A stretch of DNA of 64,000 bases from Ichthyophis bannanicus (Eukaryota; Chordata; Amphibia; Gymnophiona; Ichthyophiidae). The first letter of the stretch is position 1, and every line of letters starts with the position of its first letter. The position numbers were made by a program, and so were the translations under genes. Of the stretch, positions 1 to 10,909 are shown piece after piece. The notes under the pieces were generated by a model, which saw nothing but the letters and a program-made list of their open reading frames with translations, had not been told where the DNA came from and made no database searches. Location: positions 1,359,141,834 to 1,359,205,833 of the forward strand of contig CM066033.1 of the NCBI GenBank assembly GCA_033557465.1, in the 5' to 3' direction.

Positions 1-1
1 C

Positions 2-436
2 ATGGTATTTTCAATAACATTATATGGATGTGAAAGTTGGACAGTGAAAAAGATAGACAGGAAGAAAATTGATGCCTTTGAATTATGGTGCTGGTGGCGA
101 ATACTGTGTATACCATGGACTGCCCGAAGAACAAACCAGTCGATACTAGAGGAGATCAAACCTAAGCTTTCTTTAGAAGCTCAGATGACAAGACTTCGAC
201 TTTCAAACTTTGGACACATCATGCGTAGAGAGAGATCATTAGAGAAAGACGACATGCTTGGCAAGATAGAAGGTCAACGCAAAAGAGGAAGGCCAGCAAT
301 GAGATGGATCGATACAATAACAGCAGCTACGGGTACCAGTCTGTCAACAATGAACCGCCTGACTCAAGACCGAACACAATTTAGGATAGCTATCCAGAGG
401 GTCGCCATGAGTCGACTCCGACTCGACGGCACTTAA
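2..436 (+). CDS. RTE (BovB-like) LINE, C-terminal end of the endonuclease-reverse transcriptase protein, partial
   Basis: The frame is open from the window edge and ends at TAA 434-436, giving 144 visible residues. They match the conserved tail of RTE/BovB polyproteins: a YGCESWT block near residue 8, then ELWCWWRIL, the FGHIMRRE block near residue 71, and GKIEGQRKRGRPAMRWID near residue 87. The last codons and the following bases (GTCGCCATGAGTCGACTCCG, then CGGCACTTAACAACAAC to about 452) are the typical RTE 3' terminus ending in a short AAC repeat. The catalytic domains would lie left of the window. The protein would nick DNA and reverse-transcribe its own RNA in the nucleus. Family assignment is by recognised motifs. 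Whether the full element is intact cannot be seen. Confidence 0.85.
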   Translation: MVFSITLYGCESWTVKKIDRKKIDAFELWCWWRILCIPWTARRTNQSILEEIKPKLSLEAQMTRLRLSNFGHIMRRERSLEKDDMLGKIEGQRKRGRPAMRWIDTITAATGTSLSTMNRLTQDRTQFRIAIQRVAMSRLRLDGT

Positions 437-452
437 CAACAACATGTACTAA

Positions 453-985
453 TATTTCCTGACTGTTGTGTGCAAGGTATCCGAGCTTCTTGTGCAACAC
501 CCATCCTTGAGAACTAGATTGTGATCTTAGAAAAGTAGAAAATAATGATGGATAAAAGACCATATGAGCCTGTCCAGTCTACCCCTTTATTCCTACTACT
601 GGGTCCTACAGTCGCCCATTCTTATAATTTGGCTGTGTTGGTGAAAAACCAGAAAGACTGTTGATTATAGTTCATGATTTATGAAATAAAATAAAAATAC
701 ATTTGTCTTTTATCATTAATATATTTTAATTAATTTTGACTGAAATGATAAAGTGGTATAAAAATTTTGGTTAAATAAAATAAAATAAATTTTGCATGAA
801 AATGGTAGTTGATGAGCTTTGCATGATGACTTAATATTAAAGGTGCAGTTCTTTCTTTTTGTTGAATCTTAATAGGCCAACCATTTCTTTTTGCCATTTC
901 ATGTAGTTTTAGGAGTTCTTTAGACTGGACTATGAAAACGTGAACAGAAGAAAATTAGCTTGATTTCAATTTTTTTTTCTTTGAG
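453..985. other. A/T-rich unassigned sequence
   Basis: No coding frame or repeat family is recognised here. The stretch is rich in TAAAATA-type runs around 680-800. A pyrimidine tract at 967-982 directly precedes the possible exon at 986. Confidence 0.5.
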
Positions 986-1104
986 ATTCTGGAGATAATC
1001 CGGGTCATTCTGAAGCTGTATGAACAGTGGAAATCTTTTGATGAAAGAAAAGAAATGGCTGGTATTCTTAGTAAGATGCCAAAGCCGAAACCACCTCCAA
1101 ATAG
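986..1104 (+). CDS. possible host-gene internal coding exon (119 nt)
   Basis: A T-rich tract and TTTGAG acceptor (AG at 984-985) are followed by 119 bases that stay open in one frame, then a consensus donor AATAG|GTAAGT at 1104/1105. The 39 codons read ILEIIRVILKLYEQWKSF and continue to end in a lysine/proline run, KMPKPKPPPN. The composition is far more protein-like than the flanks. The exon length leaves a phase shift of two bases, as for an internal exon. I do not recognise the protein. The amphipathic helix followed by a K/P-rich segment looks like a conserved nuclear or scaffold protein, but that is a guess. A processed pseudogene fragment is less likely because both splice sites are present. 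Confidence 0.5.
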
Positions 1105-2774
1105 GTAAGTTGTTGAGACTCATTGATTTGACGGACCTGCTAACACAGAGCACATGTGATCATGGACGTTTTATGTAAGGAGACCAGCTGAAGGCATATG
1201 GGGTATTTAGTTGGTTAGTTGCATGAAGCTTGGAGAGCCTTGAAACTGTAAAATTGCTTTAAGGACTAGGATTTTGTAGCAAACCACCTAGCCAGATGGG
1301 AATTCAGGAAGAGCTCTGGCACATTACTATCTTGGGACACTTTTAGTGTGTTGGCCATACATCTGTCAGGTTCATGCCCACCTAGTTGTCAAGCAGGGGA
1401 CAGGCAAAGGGAAGTACAGGAAGGAGGACACTTTGTAGGGGAAGGGACAAAAATTTGGCTTTGTTTTTCCTTCCCAATAATGGGCCACGTTCTCAAATTG
1501 TTGCTTCCCTGCTCATATTTTCTTTCAATTTTTCTAGTGAATTTAGTGTTCGTGAAAGGTGCCTGATTGACAGCACTGGAAACTGAAGTCCACCATTTAT
1601 CCACAGAACAGGTACAGCCCCCAGGCAGTGGCAGTGCAAGCTTCCCCTACACACACTGCCCCGCCAATATGCCTCAACCCTGTTCTGGAGGGTCCTCTAG
1701 GGACTAAGACAGCAATTCAGTTTCCATATCATTCCGTCACTGGCCTCTCTATTGGGACTGTCGGGCAAAATGTCATTTAGTGCCTTTGGTGATTTTAGTG
1801 CCATGACCAACTGGAATGAGATCACCAACATGGTCAACACAAGCCACCCAATGACTCTTGGAGGGAAATGACCTGTGCTCAGTGTAGACCTGAGCTGACT
1901 TTACAGCTTTTAATGGGAAAAACATTTCTGTGAAGCTGTCAATTGCCATTTAAAAAATGTTCTAGCATTTTATTCTGTCCATATGGTCCTGTTGGTGATT
2001 TCTGGTTAGTTTTCCTTTCTGAGTCTGAAAACTACAGTAACATGAATTTTCTCTCTTGCTGCAAGTTGTCATTCCCTTTTGTAAATGATCATTACTGATG
2101 AATTTTGTGGAACATATCCTAAGCTACATTCATTTATGTATAGTAACTACAGTACATCACATGAAATGTACAGTGCTTTTGGAAATAGTTGGATTAATGC
2201 CTTACCTCCATTATGAGAGAACACATCTCATAGATTTAGTATTTATAGTGAACTAGTATCCAGCTTGGGCTTTCTAGTAGGAACTAATGTTTTAGGATGC
2301 TGATATAATCAATAGTTACTTGCCCATCTGACAACCTAAGACTTGACATTCACTGTCCCATCTCTTATACCATCAGGGAGCAAAAAGGACCTCATTAATC
2401 AACTCATGAGGTGTTTAATCTTTTTGGCCTGCAGTTAAATTCCTTTAATGTATTTTCTAGCATCTATAACTTACACGGGTGTGTGTAATATATCTGTGGG
2501 GGGAAGGTCTCTTCCTGTTTTGGAGTTTTAGGTACTAAGGGACATTTTTGTTAAAGGTCAACATGCATTATTGGACATTAGCATGCACTAAGTGACACGT
2601 GGCCCAGTTTATTTATATGCTATTGTCCATTAGTGCACACTAAGCTTTAGTAAACCTGGCCCGAACCGGTTTACAAGCTGGACTTGCTTCCGGGTAAGCT
2701 TTCTCAAAGAAATATTTTGTTAGAAAAATAGCGCAGAATAAAATTAGAGTTTTGGCTTATGATTGGTGTCTGAA
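1105..2774. other. unassigned, probably intronic or intergenic DNA
   Basis: Only short open frames on both strands and no recognisable domain. Around 2540-2660 there is a stretch with GCATGCACTAAGTGAC and TAGTGCACACTAAGC motifs, resembling a degraded interspersed repeat, but I cannot name it. Confidence 0.4.
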
Positions 2775-3615
2775 AGTTGCTTACCTTTAACAGGGGTTCT
2801 CTGTAGACAGCAGGAGTATGCACCACACTTAAATGGTGATGTCATTGACTGAGCCAGTGTGCTGGAGCTCCCCCATATCACACAGAAATCCTTTTGACTT
2901 CTCTGAGCCGCCTCCATGGCAGTCATTACATAACTTAAGGAAGGTCTTTTGTTTGCTCCTTCATTTATGGTTGGTTGATTTTGTGGGGATGGCAGGAGGG
3001 TAGTAGGGCTGCAAGCCCCTTCTGTCTATAGGGTTCCCCCATAACAGGTAAGGAACTTTGCTTTCTCCATAGAGAAGTAGTGGGATGCAGGCACACTTTG
3101 ATGGTGAATGCAAAGCTGAGGGCCACCCCCAGTGTGGTGGTCTTTGCGGCCCAGTCCATTAAAGGCAGCTTGTAGGGTTTGTGTTATAAAGCAAAGATAT
3201 TGCACAGTATTGCTTGTTCAGAAGCTTGATCTGTAGCTGAGGATCGGTCTAAACAGTAGTGCTTTCAAGGTATACACTGAGACCCATCTGACTGGGGAGT
3301 CTGTGTTCAGACTAGCCACTGGGATGGCTTTGAGGACGAATATGGCAAGGTGGTTGCAGACTTGCCTGCATGTAACAGAAAGAAATACAGACAACCATGA
3401 GGAAATGCAGCATTTTGGTGGTAGGTCTGTAAGTGACAAACTGGGAAAAGGTGTAGAGGCCCTTGATAGCTTGAGAGATAGTATTGCAAAACCTCTTTGC
3501 AGTCCAACATGTATAGTGATTGCTCCAGTGTTGAGTGCAGTTTGGAAAAAAGATGGGGAACTGACTGGTTCAAATAAAAATCTGAAATGGCTTTAAGAAG
3601 GAATTTCAAGAGTTC
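2775..3615 (-). pseudogene. decayed DIRS 3' end (family E): recombinase C-terminus, internal complementary region and right terminal repeat
   Basis: Read on the minus strand, 3600 to 3184 gives pieces of a DIRS tyrosine recombinase in broken frames. LYMLDCKEVLQYYL corresponds to LHTLDCKRALAFYL of the intact copies. KHYCLD at 3241-3264 corresponds to the HYCLE/D block with the catalytic tyrosine. AILCNIF at 3184-3211 corresponds to AVLRNLF at the end of the protein. Next comes ACAGGTAAGGAACTTTGCTT-like sequence around 3043-3078 (plus strand), similar to an ICR junction. Finally CTTACCTTTAACAGGGG at 2780-2796 resembles the outer end of a DIRS right arm. Stops and frameshifts are many, so this is old and inactive. 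Boundaries are approximate. Confidence 0.6.
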
Positions 3616-3629
3616 AGAGTAAAACTTTA

Positions 3630-4365
3630 TCCTTATCGTCCCTCCAGTTCAGTCCCGTTACCTGTGGGTAATCACGCCCCACCCGCTGCTTGGAGACTGA
3701 CATGTCATCTTTCATGACATCACCATAGATAGGCAGCTGGCACTCCCAACAGCCCCTAGTATCTCAGTCTCCAAGCATCTGGAGAGGCGTGATTCCGTAT
3801 AACTGGGACTCACTGAAGGAATAACTAAGGAGAAAAATAAAAAGAAGTGGACTCAGTGTTTTAGGAGGCCTGGGGGATTCCTCTGGTCCTTTCATTGGTT
3901 TGAAGTAAAGGCTATTGAGATTAAAAAAAAAAAAAAGAAATGAAAGCTAAGAGGCAAGATTGAGTCCTATAGCTCTGGTTGTTTGAACTCAGGACAGTGT
4001 GTTTTGACAGGCAGGTAGCTCTTTGCACTGGAGGGAGGACTTGCCTGAGAGTAAGCGAGACTCGCGGTGGTTGCAGTTAGCGAGATAGAGGCCTGTCACT
4101 CTGCCGGCCAATGCCGAAGCTGCGGTGGGACAGCTGTGGAACGCCCTCCCTGCTCTGGGGAGTGCAGTTTGCCTTTACCTTGTGCAGCAGCGCCATCTGG
4201 TGTGGAGGGTGGCAAGAGTGCAACTCCTCCCCTGAGGGATCTTACGTGCAAAGAGAAGAGAACAGATAAAGCCACTTCGGCCAAGGGGGGAACTGAGGAT
4301 GCCCATCCGGAAGGGTTTTCACCGGAGTTTATCCTCCTCATGCATCAAGACTTTTCTATGAGGCA
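3630..4365 (+). pseudogene. DIRS family D, 5' part: leader and N-terminal gag, cut by insertion of DIRS-A1
   Basis: Bases from about 3630 (CCTCCAGTTCAGTCCCGTTA) look like a DIRS-type terminal/leader region, followed by an open frame at 4067-4365. That frame contains CRSCGG, a CSGECSLPLPC cluster and ends in FSPEFILLMHQDFSMRQ, a block I associate with gag proteins of another DIRS lineage. The frame is cut exactly where the A1 left end begins (4366). It resumes beyond A1 at 15726. No matching right terminal repeat for D is visible in the window, so D is 3'-truncated. The D left boundary is weakly supported. Confidence 0.5.
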
Positions 4366-4527
4366 ATCTCCAGGAACAAGCAGGAATGAGTCCTCACATA
4401 TGGGTACGTCGGAACCGACGGAGCCTGCGTGGGAAAGCTCCCCAGCTTCCCAGAAAGGAAGCTTTTGGGGCCTCCCACAGCGCATGCGCGCTGCCTTCCC
4501 GCCTTCCTGACCAACTCTCCTCAGTTC
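4366..4527 (+). repeat. DIRS-A1 left inverted terminal repeat
   Basis: This is the inverted complement of 15538-15690 up to CTCTCCTCAGTTC at 4527, with scattered mismatches. It lacks the extra outer 35 or so bases (GATCACCTGTTACAGGTAAG and on) of the right arm, which is the asymmetry typical of DIRS termini. An imperfect 14-bp palindrome lies at 4407-4420. Confidence 0.9.
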
Positions 4528-4748
4528 TTCTTTTTCCGCGGAGCCAGCAGGTCGTGTTCCTGTCACCGCTGAAGAAATTGTTATTTTAATTTGTTTCTTT
4601 GACCGCGTGTCTGCCTTCCCCGATTCCGGACCGGTACCGCCGGTCTTTTTTCATTTATTTCTTTAAAAAAAAAAAAAAAAAAATTTACTTTTTCCTCACT
4701 TGGTGTGTTTATTCTGTGAGGCCTCTAGGCCTTCTCAGATTCTCCCTC

Positions 4749-5552
4749 ATGGAGAAACCAGCCTCTGGTTTTAAAAAATGCACCAAGTGTACCAGTACTA
4801 TTTCAGTCACAGATACCCATGAATGGTGTCTTAAATGTTTGGGGCCTGATCATTCCATTCCAGATTGTCCATCCTGCTCTCTGATGTCCAAACGGGGCTT
4901 ACAGAACAGAGCAGCCAAGTTTCATATGCTGTTTTCTGCGGATACTCCAGCATCAACATCCTCCAGGTCTTCCTCTCCTGATGGATCTCAGGTAACCAAA
5001 CATTCTTCAGGCAGGTCCTCAAAGGGCAAATCTCCCTCTAAACAGCGAGAGGCCCTTGGCTTTGACCCTGAGGACCCTGCCCCAGCCAAACAACCCCGGT
5101 GAGAAGCTCCGGCTTCCAAAGCTCCTCCTATGGGGTTACAGGTAGACATCGATGGCACGGCCTCGACCGATCACCTGTTAGACTGCTCTGGGGTACCAGC
5201 TAACACCGGTACCGACATCCAGGCAGTTGTGGCGTCTATGGGTACTACGGTACAATCCATGCAGCAGGCCATACTGGCTTTCATTAACGCTGCAACGCCC
5301 TCGGTACCGCGACAATCGGTTCCGACTCCGGTTCCGGTACCACAACCGATACCGGTACCCAGAGCATCTACTTCCAGTAGTATGCCGGTTCCGGTCTCCA
5401 GTTCCGGAGATTTTCTCGATACCGATCCGGTTCCCGGTACGCCCGATGTCGATACCGGTCGGTACGCGTATCGATCTCTGGAAGCTAATAGGCGGTACTT
5501 TGAATCTTCTGAAGATTCTGATACCTCAGATGATTCTGCTGATGTCTCTTTT
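4749..5552 (+). pseudogene. DIRS-A1 gag-like protein, N-terminal part
   Basis: The start at 4749 (MEKPASGFKKC) matches the start of the A2 copy. Residues 10-45 carry a Cys/His cluster, CTKC then HEWCLKCLGPDH then CPSC, probably a zinc-binding fold used by this gag class. A Ser/Lys-rich segment follows, then a Val/Pro/Ser low-complexity segment whose DNA is dense in GGTACCG motifs. TGA at 5101-5103 replaces an Arg codon of A2 (CGG GGA-type context changed to TGA). The same frame then continues from 5104 to 5552, where B1 interrupts it. The product would be a nucleic-acid-binding structural protein. Its C-terminal half is at 11284-12303. Confidence 0.85.
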
Positions 5553-5712
5553 CTCCAGGACCAAGCAGGAAGTCAGTCCTCACTTATGGGTGACGTCGGC
5601 GCCGACGGAGCCCTCGCGGAGCAATTTTCCCCAGCTTTCAAAGAAAGCCTTTGGGAATTGCAGCGCGCATGCGCGGTCGTCTTCCCGCCCGAGGGTGCCA
5701 TCTTAGCCAGTC
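5553..5712 (+). repeat. DIRS-B1 left inverted terminal repeat
   Basis: Inverted complement of 11095-11252 with few mismatches. It contains the perfect palindrome CGTCGGCGCCGACG at 5594-5607, where families A and C have GTAC at the centre instead of GCGC. Confidence 0.9.
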
Positions 5713-5952
5713 TTCTTTTTTCCGCGGAGCCCTACAGACGTCCCCGTCTTGTCCCCGCGAAAAAGTCGATTTTCTTCATTATTTTATCCTTATTTCCTTC
5801 GGTTCGACGCCGATCCTTTTCCCGCCCGGACTCGCGACGCCGGTCGCGAGTCCTCTTACTTTTTTTCGGTTTTTCTGACTTTGTCAGCTTTCGTTTTCGA
5901 TTTTTCCCTGGCAGCCCGGTCCTTTGACCTCGCAGGGGCCCTTTTTCCCCCG

Positions 5953-7757
5953 ATGGCTGCCAGTGGCTTTAAGCTGTGTGGTCAGTGTGACCGAAATATG
6001 TCACTAACTGACACACACGACTTTTGCCTCCGCTGCCTGGGCCCGGATCATGAGGAACTGATCTGTGGGCCCTGCGGCAAAATGTCCTCAAAAGCGTTGA
6101 GAAGTCGGCGGCATCAGCGTGATCGAATCTTCGCTGACCTCAGCCGTACCCGGACCTCGTCGGAGGCCTCCGCGTCAAAAGGCTCCAGCTCGGACCGTCG
6201 CCGGAGTTCCTCCGACCGGGGTTCTCCCTCCGGGGACCATCGTCGGAAGGTGAAACCCGCGAGGGCCAGGTCGCATAGCCCCGACAGCCGCCCCGGGTCC
6301 TTGGAGAAGGAACACCTCCCGAAGCGACCTCGCCTGGAGTCGGAGATGCCTGCTCGGGTAAGTCCTGTGGTCCTTCTGGACTCGCCTCCGCGACAGCCGA
6401 CGTCGGGGCCCGAGTCGGGGGCTGCTGGGTCACCTGAGCTCGGACTCAGGTTGACGGCCTTGGAGAGCAGACTGTCTGCCTTCATGGACCAGCAGCGGGC
6501 ACTGCTCGCTGGCTTCGCTGGCGCGCTGCCCCGACCGCCGGGACGTCGACGTCCAAGTCGACCCCGGAGACCGAGCCGATCCTCGAGTCGATGAGAACTC
6601 GAGTCGATCCTCGGTCGAGGTCACCCTCGGCCTCCCGTTCGGGACCGAGGTCGCCGACGCCGACTCCCTCGGCGTCGGGGCGGCAGGCGCCGCGCCCTGC
6701 CCGGGCCGACCCCACCAAGTCCTCGTCGGAGTCGGTCTGGGAGTCTGAAGAGGAAGAGTCGCCTGATTCTTTCCGGACTCGGTGTGTCCCCTCGGACTCA
6801 ACGGAGTCCGAGCCTCGGAAGCAGTCCCCCCCGGAGGATGCCCGGTTCTCGGACTTCGTTAGGGATATGGCCAAGGCTTTGGCCTTCCCTGCGGATCCCG
6901 AGGAGGAGCCTCGAGCCGAAGAGCTCGACGCCCTCCAGTATGACTCTCCCGCGAGGGAACACTTTACTGTACCGGTTCCTCCTATGCTGGAACGACTACT
7001 CTTCCGCATGTGGGAGAGTCCGGCCTCCTCGCCGGTCCTGAGCAAGCGGGTCGATTCTATCTATCGGGTCCGCAAGAGCCCTGGCTTCCAAAAGGCACAG
7101 CTACCACACCATTCCATGGTAGTGGAATCGGCCATGCATCGTCTTAAGAGCCAGAAGATGCACTCCTCGGTGCCCCCTGGCAGGGAGGCCCGTAACCTGG
7201 ATGGCCTTGGTAAGAAGTGTTTCCAGGGCTCTATGCTCGCATGTCGTGTCCAGACTTACCAGCTATACATGGGCATGTATCTCCGGGATCTGGCTAAAGA
7301 GCTAGCCGGCTTCTCCGCTGGTTTGTCCGAGGAACCCTTGCGGAGGTTCCTGGCCTTGTCCACTGGCATTCGGGAATGCTCAAAGTTCATGTCCCGGGCA
7401 GCCTATGATGGCTTTGAAGCGTCGGCTCGAGTGGCCGCAGCCGGCATCGGTGCCCGCCGACAGGCTTGGCTTCAGTCGTCAGACCTTGAGCCCTGGGTGC
7501 AGGACAAGTTGGTCGATGTCCCCTGCCGAGGCGAAAACCTCTTTGGCAAGCCCATGGCGGAAAAGGCTGCACAAATTGAGACTGAGACTCTCACCAGGAC
7601 CAGGCTTTCTAGGAAGACCTCCGCCCCTTCCCAGAAAAAGAAGGGCTCGGGGGAAAAAGTCCTTTTACCCGAGGAAGGCGGCTGCCTACAAACAATACCC
7701 CCATTATCAGGCCCCTGCAGCTCCCCAACAGGGCCAGCAGGCCAAGGGACGGGGTAA
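5953..7757 (+). pseudogene. DIRS-B1 gag-like protein, frameshifted
   Basis: The start at 5953 (MAASGFKLCGQC) follows a GGGCCCTTTTTCCCCCG leader shared with B2. The N-terminal Cys/His cluster is CGQC, HDFCLRCLGPDH, CGPC. A long Ser/Arg/Pro segment with SRSP-like runs follows. The first frame ends at 6594. The protein continues in a second frame from about 6520 (RTRVDPRSRSPS) to 7757, so there is an indel between about 6510 and 6590. The conserved core YRVRKSPGFQKAQLPHHSMV near 7057 and the YMGMYLRDLAKE block near 7266 match families A and C. The basic tail KKSFYPRK at about 7658 is in yet another frame, reached at a GGGGG-AAAAA run. Confidence 0.85.
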
Positions 7758-7859
7758 CGGGTCCCGTAGGCAGCAAGCCCCCAAGCCTGCACCACCAGCC
7801 CCTGCTCAGCAGGGTGGGGTTTTTGACTCACTAAGCATAGCCTTTCCCCCCCCGCTGGT

Positions 7860-9736
7860 TCCTCCCAGCACCGGAGGCCGGCTGGTTCACTTCGCCCACA
7901 GGTGGTCCAGCATCACCGCAGATGCCTGGGTGCTTCAAGTCGTGCGAGAAGGCTATCTTCTCCACTTCCACCAGGTCCCTCCCTCCTATTTTCCGGGAGA
8001 ACCTCCGCGACCCCCTCTGCACAGGGAATTACTCCTTCAGGAGTTAGCAGGTCTTCTGCAGGAACAGGCGGTGGAACCGGTGCCACACCACCTGAGAGGT
8101 CAAGGCTTTTATTCCAGGTATTTTCTGATACCAAAGAGAACAGGGGGCCTCAGACCCATCCTGGACTTGCGCAACCTCAACAAGTTCCTTGTGCGGGAGA
8201 GGTTCAAAATGCTTACCCTTGGAATCCTTCTGCCCTACCTCCAGCAGGGAGATTGGCTATGCTCCTTGGATCTAAAGGATGCCTACACGCACATCCTCAT
8301 CCACCCAAGCCACCGCCAATACCTAAGGTTTGTGGTGGCAGGAAATCATTACCAGTACAGAGTACTGCCCTTTGGCCTGTCCTCCGCACCGCGAGTCTTC
8401 ACAAAATGTCTCGCGGTCGTGGCGGCCCATCTCCGGCTTCACGGCCTCTATGTCTTTCCGTACCTCGACGACTGGCTCATCAGAGCAGCGTCCGCTCGGG
8501 AGGTCACCAACGCCACGCGCCGCACGGTGACTCTCCTGCAGCACCTGGGCTTTGTTATAAACTTCGCAAAGTCCACTTTGCTCCCCTCACAGGATCTCGA
8601 GTTCATCGGCGCAAGGCTGCACACTCCTCAGGCACGAGCGTACCTCCCGCTCGACAGGGCTCAACGGCTCATGGACCTAGCCGACCGTTTCGCAGCCAGC
8701 CCCTGGTCTCCGCCAGGCGCTTCCTGAGACTACTCGGCCATATGGCTTCCACCGTCCATGTGACCCCCAATGCCCGCCTAAATATGCGGTCTGCTCAGTG
8801 GTGTCTCCGCCAGCAGTGGCGACAAGCCACAGGCGGCCTAGCAGACCTAGTGCGCGTCTCCGAGCCGCTGATCTCGTCTCTCCGGTGGTGGCTCCGACAG
8901 CCGAACCTGATATTCGGAATGCCTTTCCAGTCACCTCAGCCGACCCGGGTGCTGACCACCGATGCATCCCTTCTGGGCTGGGGAGCACATTGCCAAGAGG
9001 CACGTACTCAGGGCCTCTGGACCACGTGGGAGTCTGCTCAGCAGATCAACTTCCTGGAGCTCAGGGCGATCCGCCTAGCTCTCAAGGCCTTCTCCCACCT
9101 GACTTCCCACCAGTCTGTCCTTGTCCAGACGGACAATCAAGTCGCCATGTTCTACGTGAACAAGCAGGGGGGCACGGGCTCCTTCCTCCTCTGCCGGGAG
9201 GCACAGAAGCTCTGCTCTTGGGCCGTCAGTCACGGCATTCTCCTCAAGGCAGTTTATCTCCCGGGCCACGAAAATTGCCTTGCGGACAAACTCAGCAGGG
9301 TCCTCCAGCCGCACGAGTGGCGTCTGGATCCCTTGGTAGTTCAGAAGCTCTTCCTCAAGTGGGGCCTCCCCACGGTGGATCTCTTTGCCAGTCCTCACAA
9401 CCGGCAGCTTCCTCGCTTCTGCTCTCGTCAGCCACACCCCCTTCGGGTTGCGGCGGACGCTTTTCTGATCTCATGGTCGGGGAGCCTTCTGTACGCTTTC
9501 CCTCCCATCCCGCTAGTCTCTCGGACTCTTTTCAAGGTTCTCCGAGACAAAGCCTTCATGATCCTGGTGGCCCCTCGCTGGCCCAGGCAGCCGTGGTTTC
9601 CGCTCCTACTGCAACTGGCGGTGGAGGATCCAATCCCTCTGGGGTACAACCGGATCTCCTCACTCAGGATCAGGGGTCCCTACTGCACCCCAACCTCAGG
9701 TCTCTCAACCTCATGGCCTGGCTGCTGAGAGGGTAG
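7860..9736 (+). pseudogene. DIRS-B1 reverse transcriptase, RNase H and methyltransferase-like domains, frameshifted
   Basis: The frame beginning upstream at 7405 carries the reverse transcriptase from about 7878 (GRLVHFAHRW). It has ILDLRNLNKF, SLDLKDAYTHI, LPFGLSSAPRVF and the catalytic FPYLDDWLIRA near 8455. It ends at 8727 after a one-base loss near 8690. RNase H continues in the next frame with LTTDASLLGWGAH, ELRAIRLALKAF, QTDNQVAMFYVNKQGG and LPGHENCLADKLSR. The methyltransferase-like part has VDLFASPHNRQLPRFCSR and YAFPPIPLV. Another G is missing near 9645 and another at 9737 relative to B2. Together these three single-base losses separate domains that would otherwise form one frame with the recombinase. 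Confidence 0.9.
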
Positions 9737-9765
9737 TCCTTGCTCCCCTTCTCCTGCCGGCGGAG

Positions 9766-10773
9766 GTGGAGGAGGTCGTCTTGGCTTCGCGACGGCCTTC
9801 TACCCGCAAATGCTACGCCCTTAAATGGCGTCGCTTTGCAGTCTGGTGTACCCAACAGTCTCAGGATCCCTTCTCCTGCCCGGTGTCGGTGATCTTGCAA
9901 TACTTGCTACACCTCTCTACTCTGGGACTTAAGTCCAACTCCGTCAAAGTTCACCTCAGTGCTCTTTCAGCACATCATGTGCCGGTGGACGGCAGACCTC
10001 TTTCCAGCGACCCTCTCGTAGCGAGGTTTCTCCGAGGTCTCCTTCTACTTAAACCACCTCTGCGCCCGCCAGCGCCTGACTGGGATCTGAATGTGGTTTT
10101 ACAGCGGATCACCTGTCCGCCTTTTGAACCTATGGCTACCTGTTCTCTCCGTTTTCTTTCTTGGAAAACATTGTTCTTGATAGCCCTCACTTCCGCTAGA
10201 CGCATAAGTGAATTGCAGGCCCTCGTGTCTGATCCCCCTTACACTCGGTTCTACAAAAATAGGGTAGTCCTATGGACTCACCCAAAATTTCTGCCTAAAG
10301 TGGTCTCCCCTTTTCACATCAATCAGGAGGTGGTACTTCCGACCTTCTTTCCCAGACCACACTCCAGCCGAGCTGAAACGGTCCTCCATACCCTGGACTG
10401 TAGAAGGGCTTTGAACTTCTACCTTGACCGTACGCGGGAGCACCGTAAAGCTGCTCAGCTTTTTGTGTCTTTTGACCCCAATAGATTGGGGCTCCCGGTC
10501 TCCAAGCGTACTCTGTCCATCTGGGTTGCGGACTGTATCTCTTGGGCTTATGGGGCAGCCGGACTCTCCTTAGAAAGCCGAGTCACGGCTCATTGCGTTC
10601 GGGCAAAGGCTACGTCAGTGGCTTACCTCCGCTCTGTTCCGCTGGCAGACATCTGCCGGGCCGCTACTTGGTCTTCGAGCCAGACTTTTGCGGTCCATTA
10701 CTGTCTCGAGAGGGAGTCCCGCAGGGACAGTGCTTTCGGACAGGCAGTCCTCCGTAATCTCTTTGAGGTCTGA
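9766..10773 (+). CDS. DIRS-B1 tyrosine recombinase, intact frame
   Basis: 335 residues. It opens with MEEVVLASRRPSTRKCYALK, the DNA-binding core start seen in all copies. The catalytic set is present: Arg in SARRISELQAL near residue 144, the His-x-x-Arg box in AHCVRAKATS near residue 272, and the nucleophilic Tyr in VHYCLERES near residue 310. The protein ends LRNLFEV. This class of recombinase integrates the circular DNA copy without target duplication. In B2 the same sequence is continuous with the preceding methyltransferase-like domain, so the separate start here probably results from a lost G at 9737. It is the only recombinase in the window without a stop or frameshift. Confidence 0.9.
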   Translation: MEEVVLASRRPSTRKCYALKWRRFAVWCTQQSQDPFSCPVSVILQYLLHLSTLGLKSNSVKVHLSALSAHHVPVDGRPLSSDPLVARFLRGLLLLKPPLRPPAPDWDLNVVLQRITCPPFEPMATCSLRFLSWKTLFLIALTSARRISELQALVSDPPYTRFYKNRVVLWTHPKFLPKVVSPFHINQEVVLPTFFPRPHSSRAETVLHTLDCRRALNFYLDRTREHRKAAQLFVSFDPNRLGLPVSKRTLSIWVADCISWAYGAAGLSLESRVTAHCVRAKATSVAYLRSVPLADICRAATWSSSQTFAVHYCLERESRRDSAFGQAVLRNLFEV

Positions 10774-10909
10774 GCAACTCCTACCCTCCATCCCGGATGT
10801 GGGCTACCGGTGGGTGATAATTCAGCGAAGATTCTGTCCTTCTGTGCTGCTGAGCTAGAGGGAGCTCATTTTTGTGCTTAGGGTCTCCGGTAGCCTTGAG
10901 CTTGGGAGT

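Noticed and set aside
4599..4748. upstream extension of A1 gag to the ATG at 4599
   Set aside because: It crosses a poly(A) run in the leader. The ATG at 4749 is conserved with the A2 start and directly precedes the Cys cluster.
6482..7045. 187-codon minus-strand ORF opposite B1 gag
   Set aside because: Antisense shadow produced by CpG-rich serine and arginine codons in gag.
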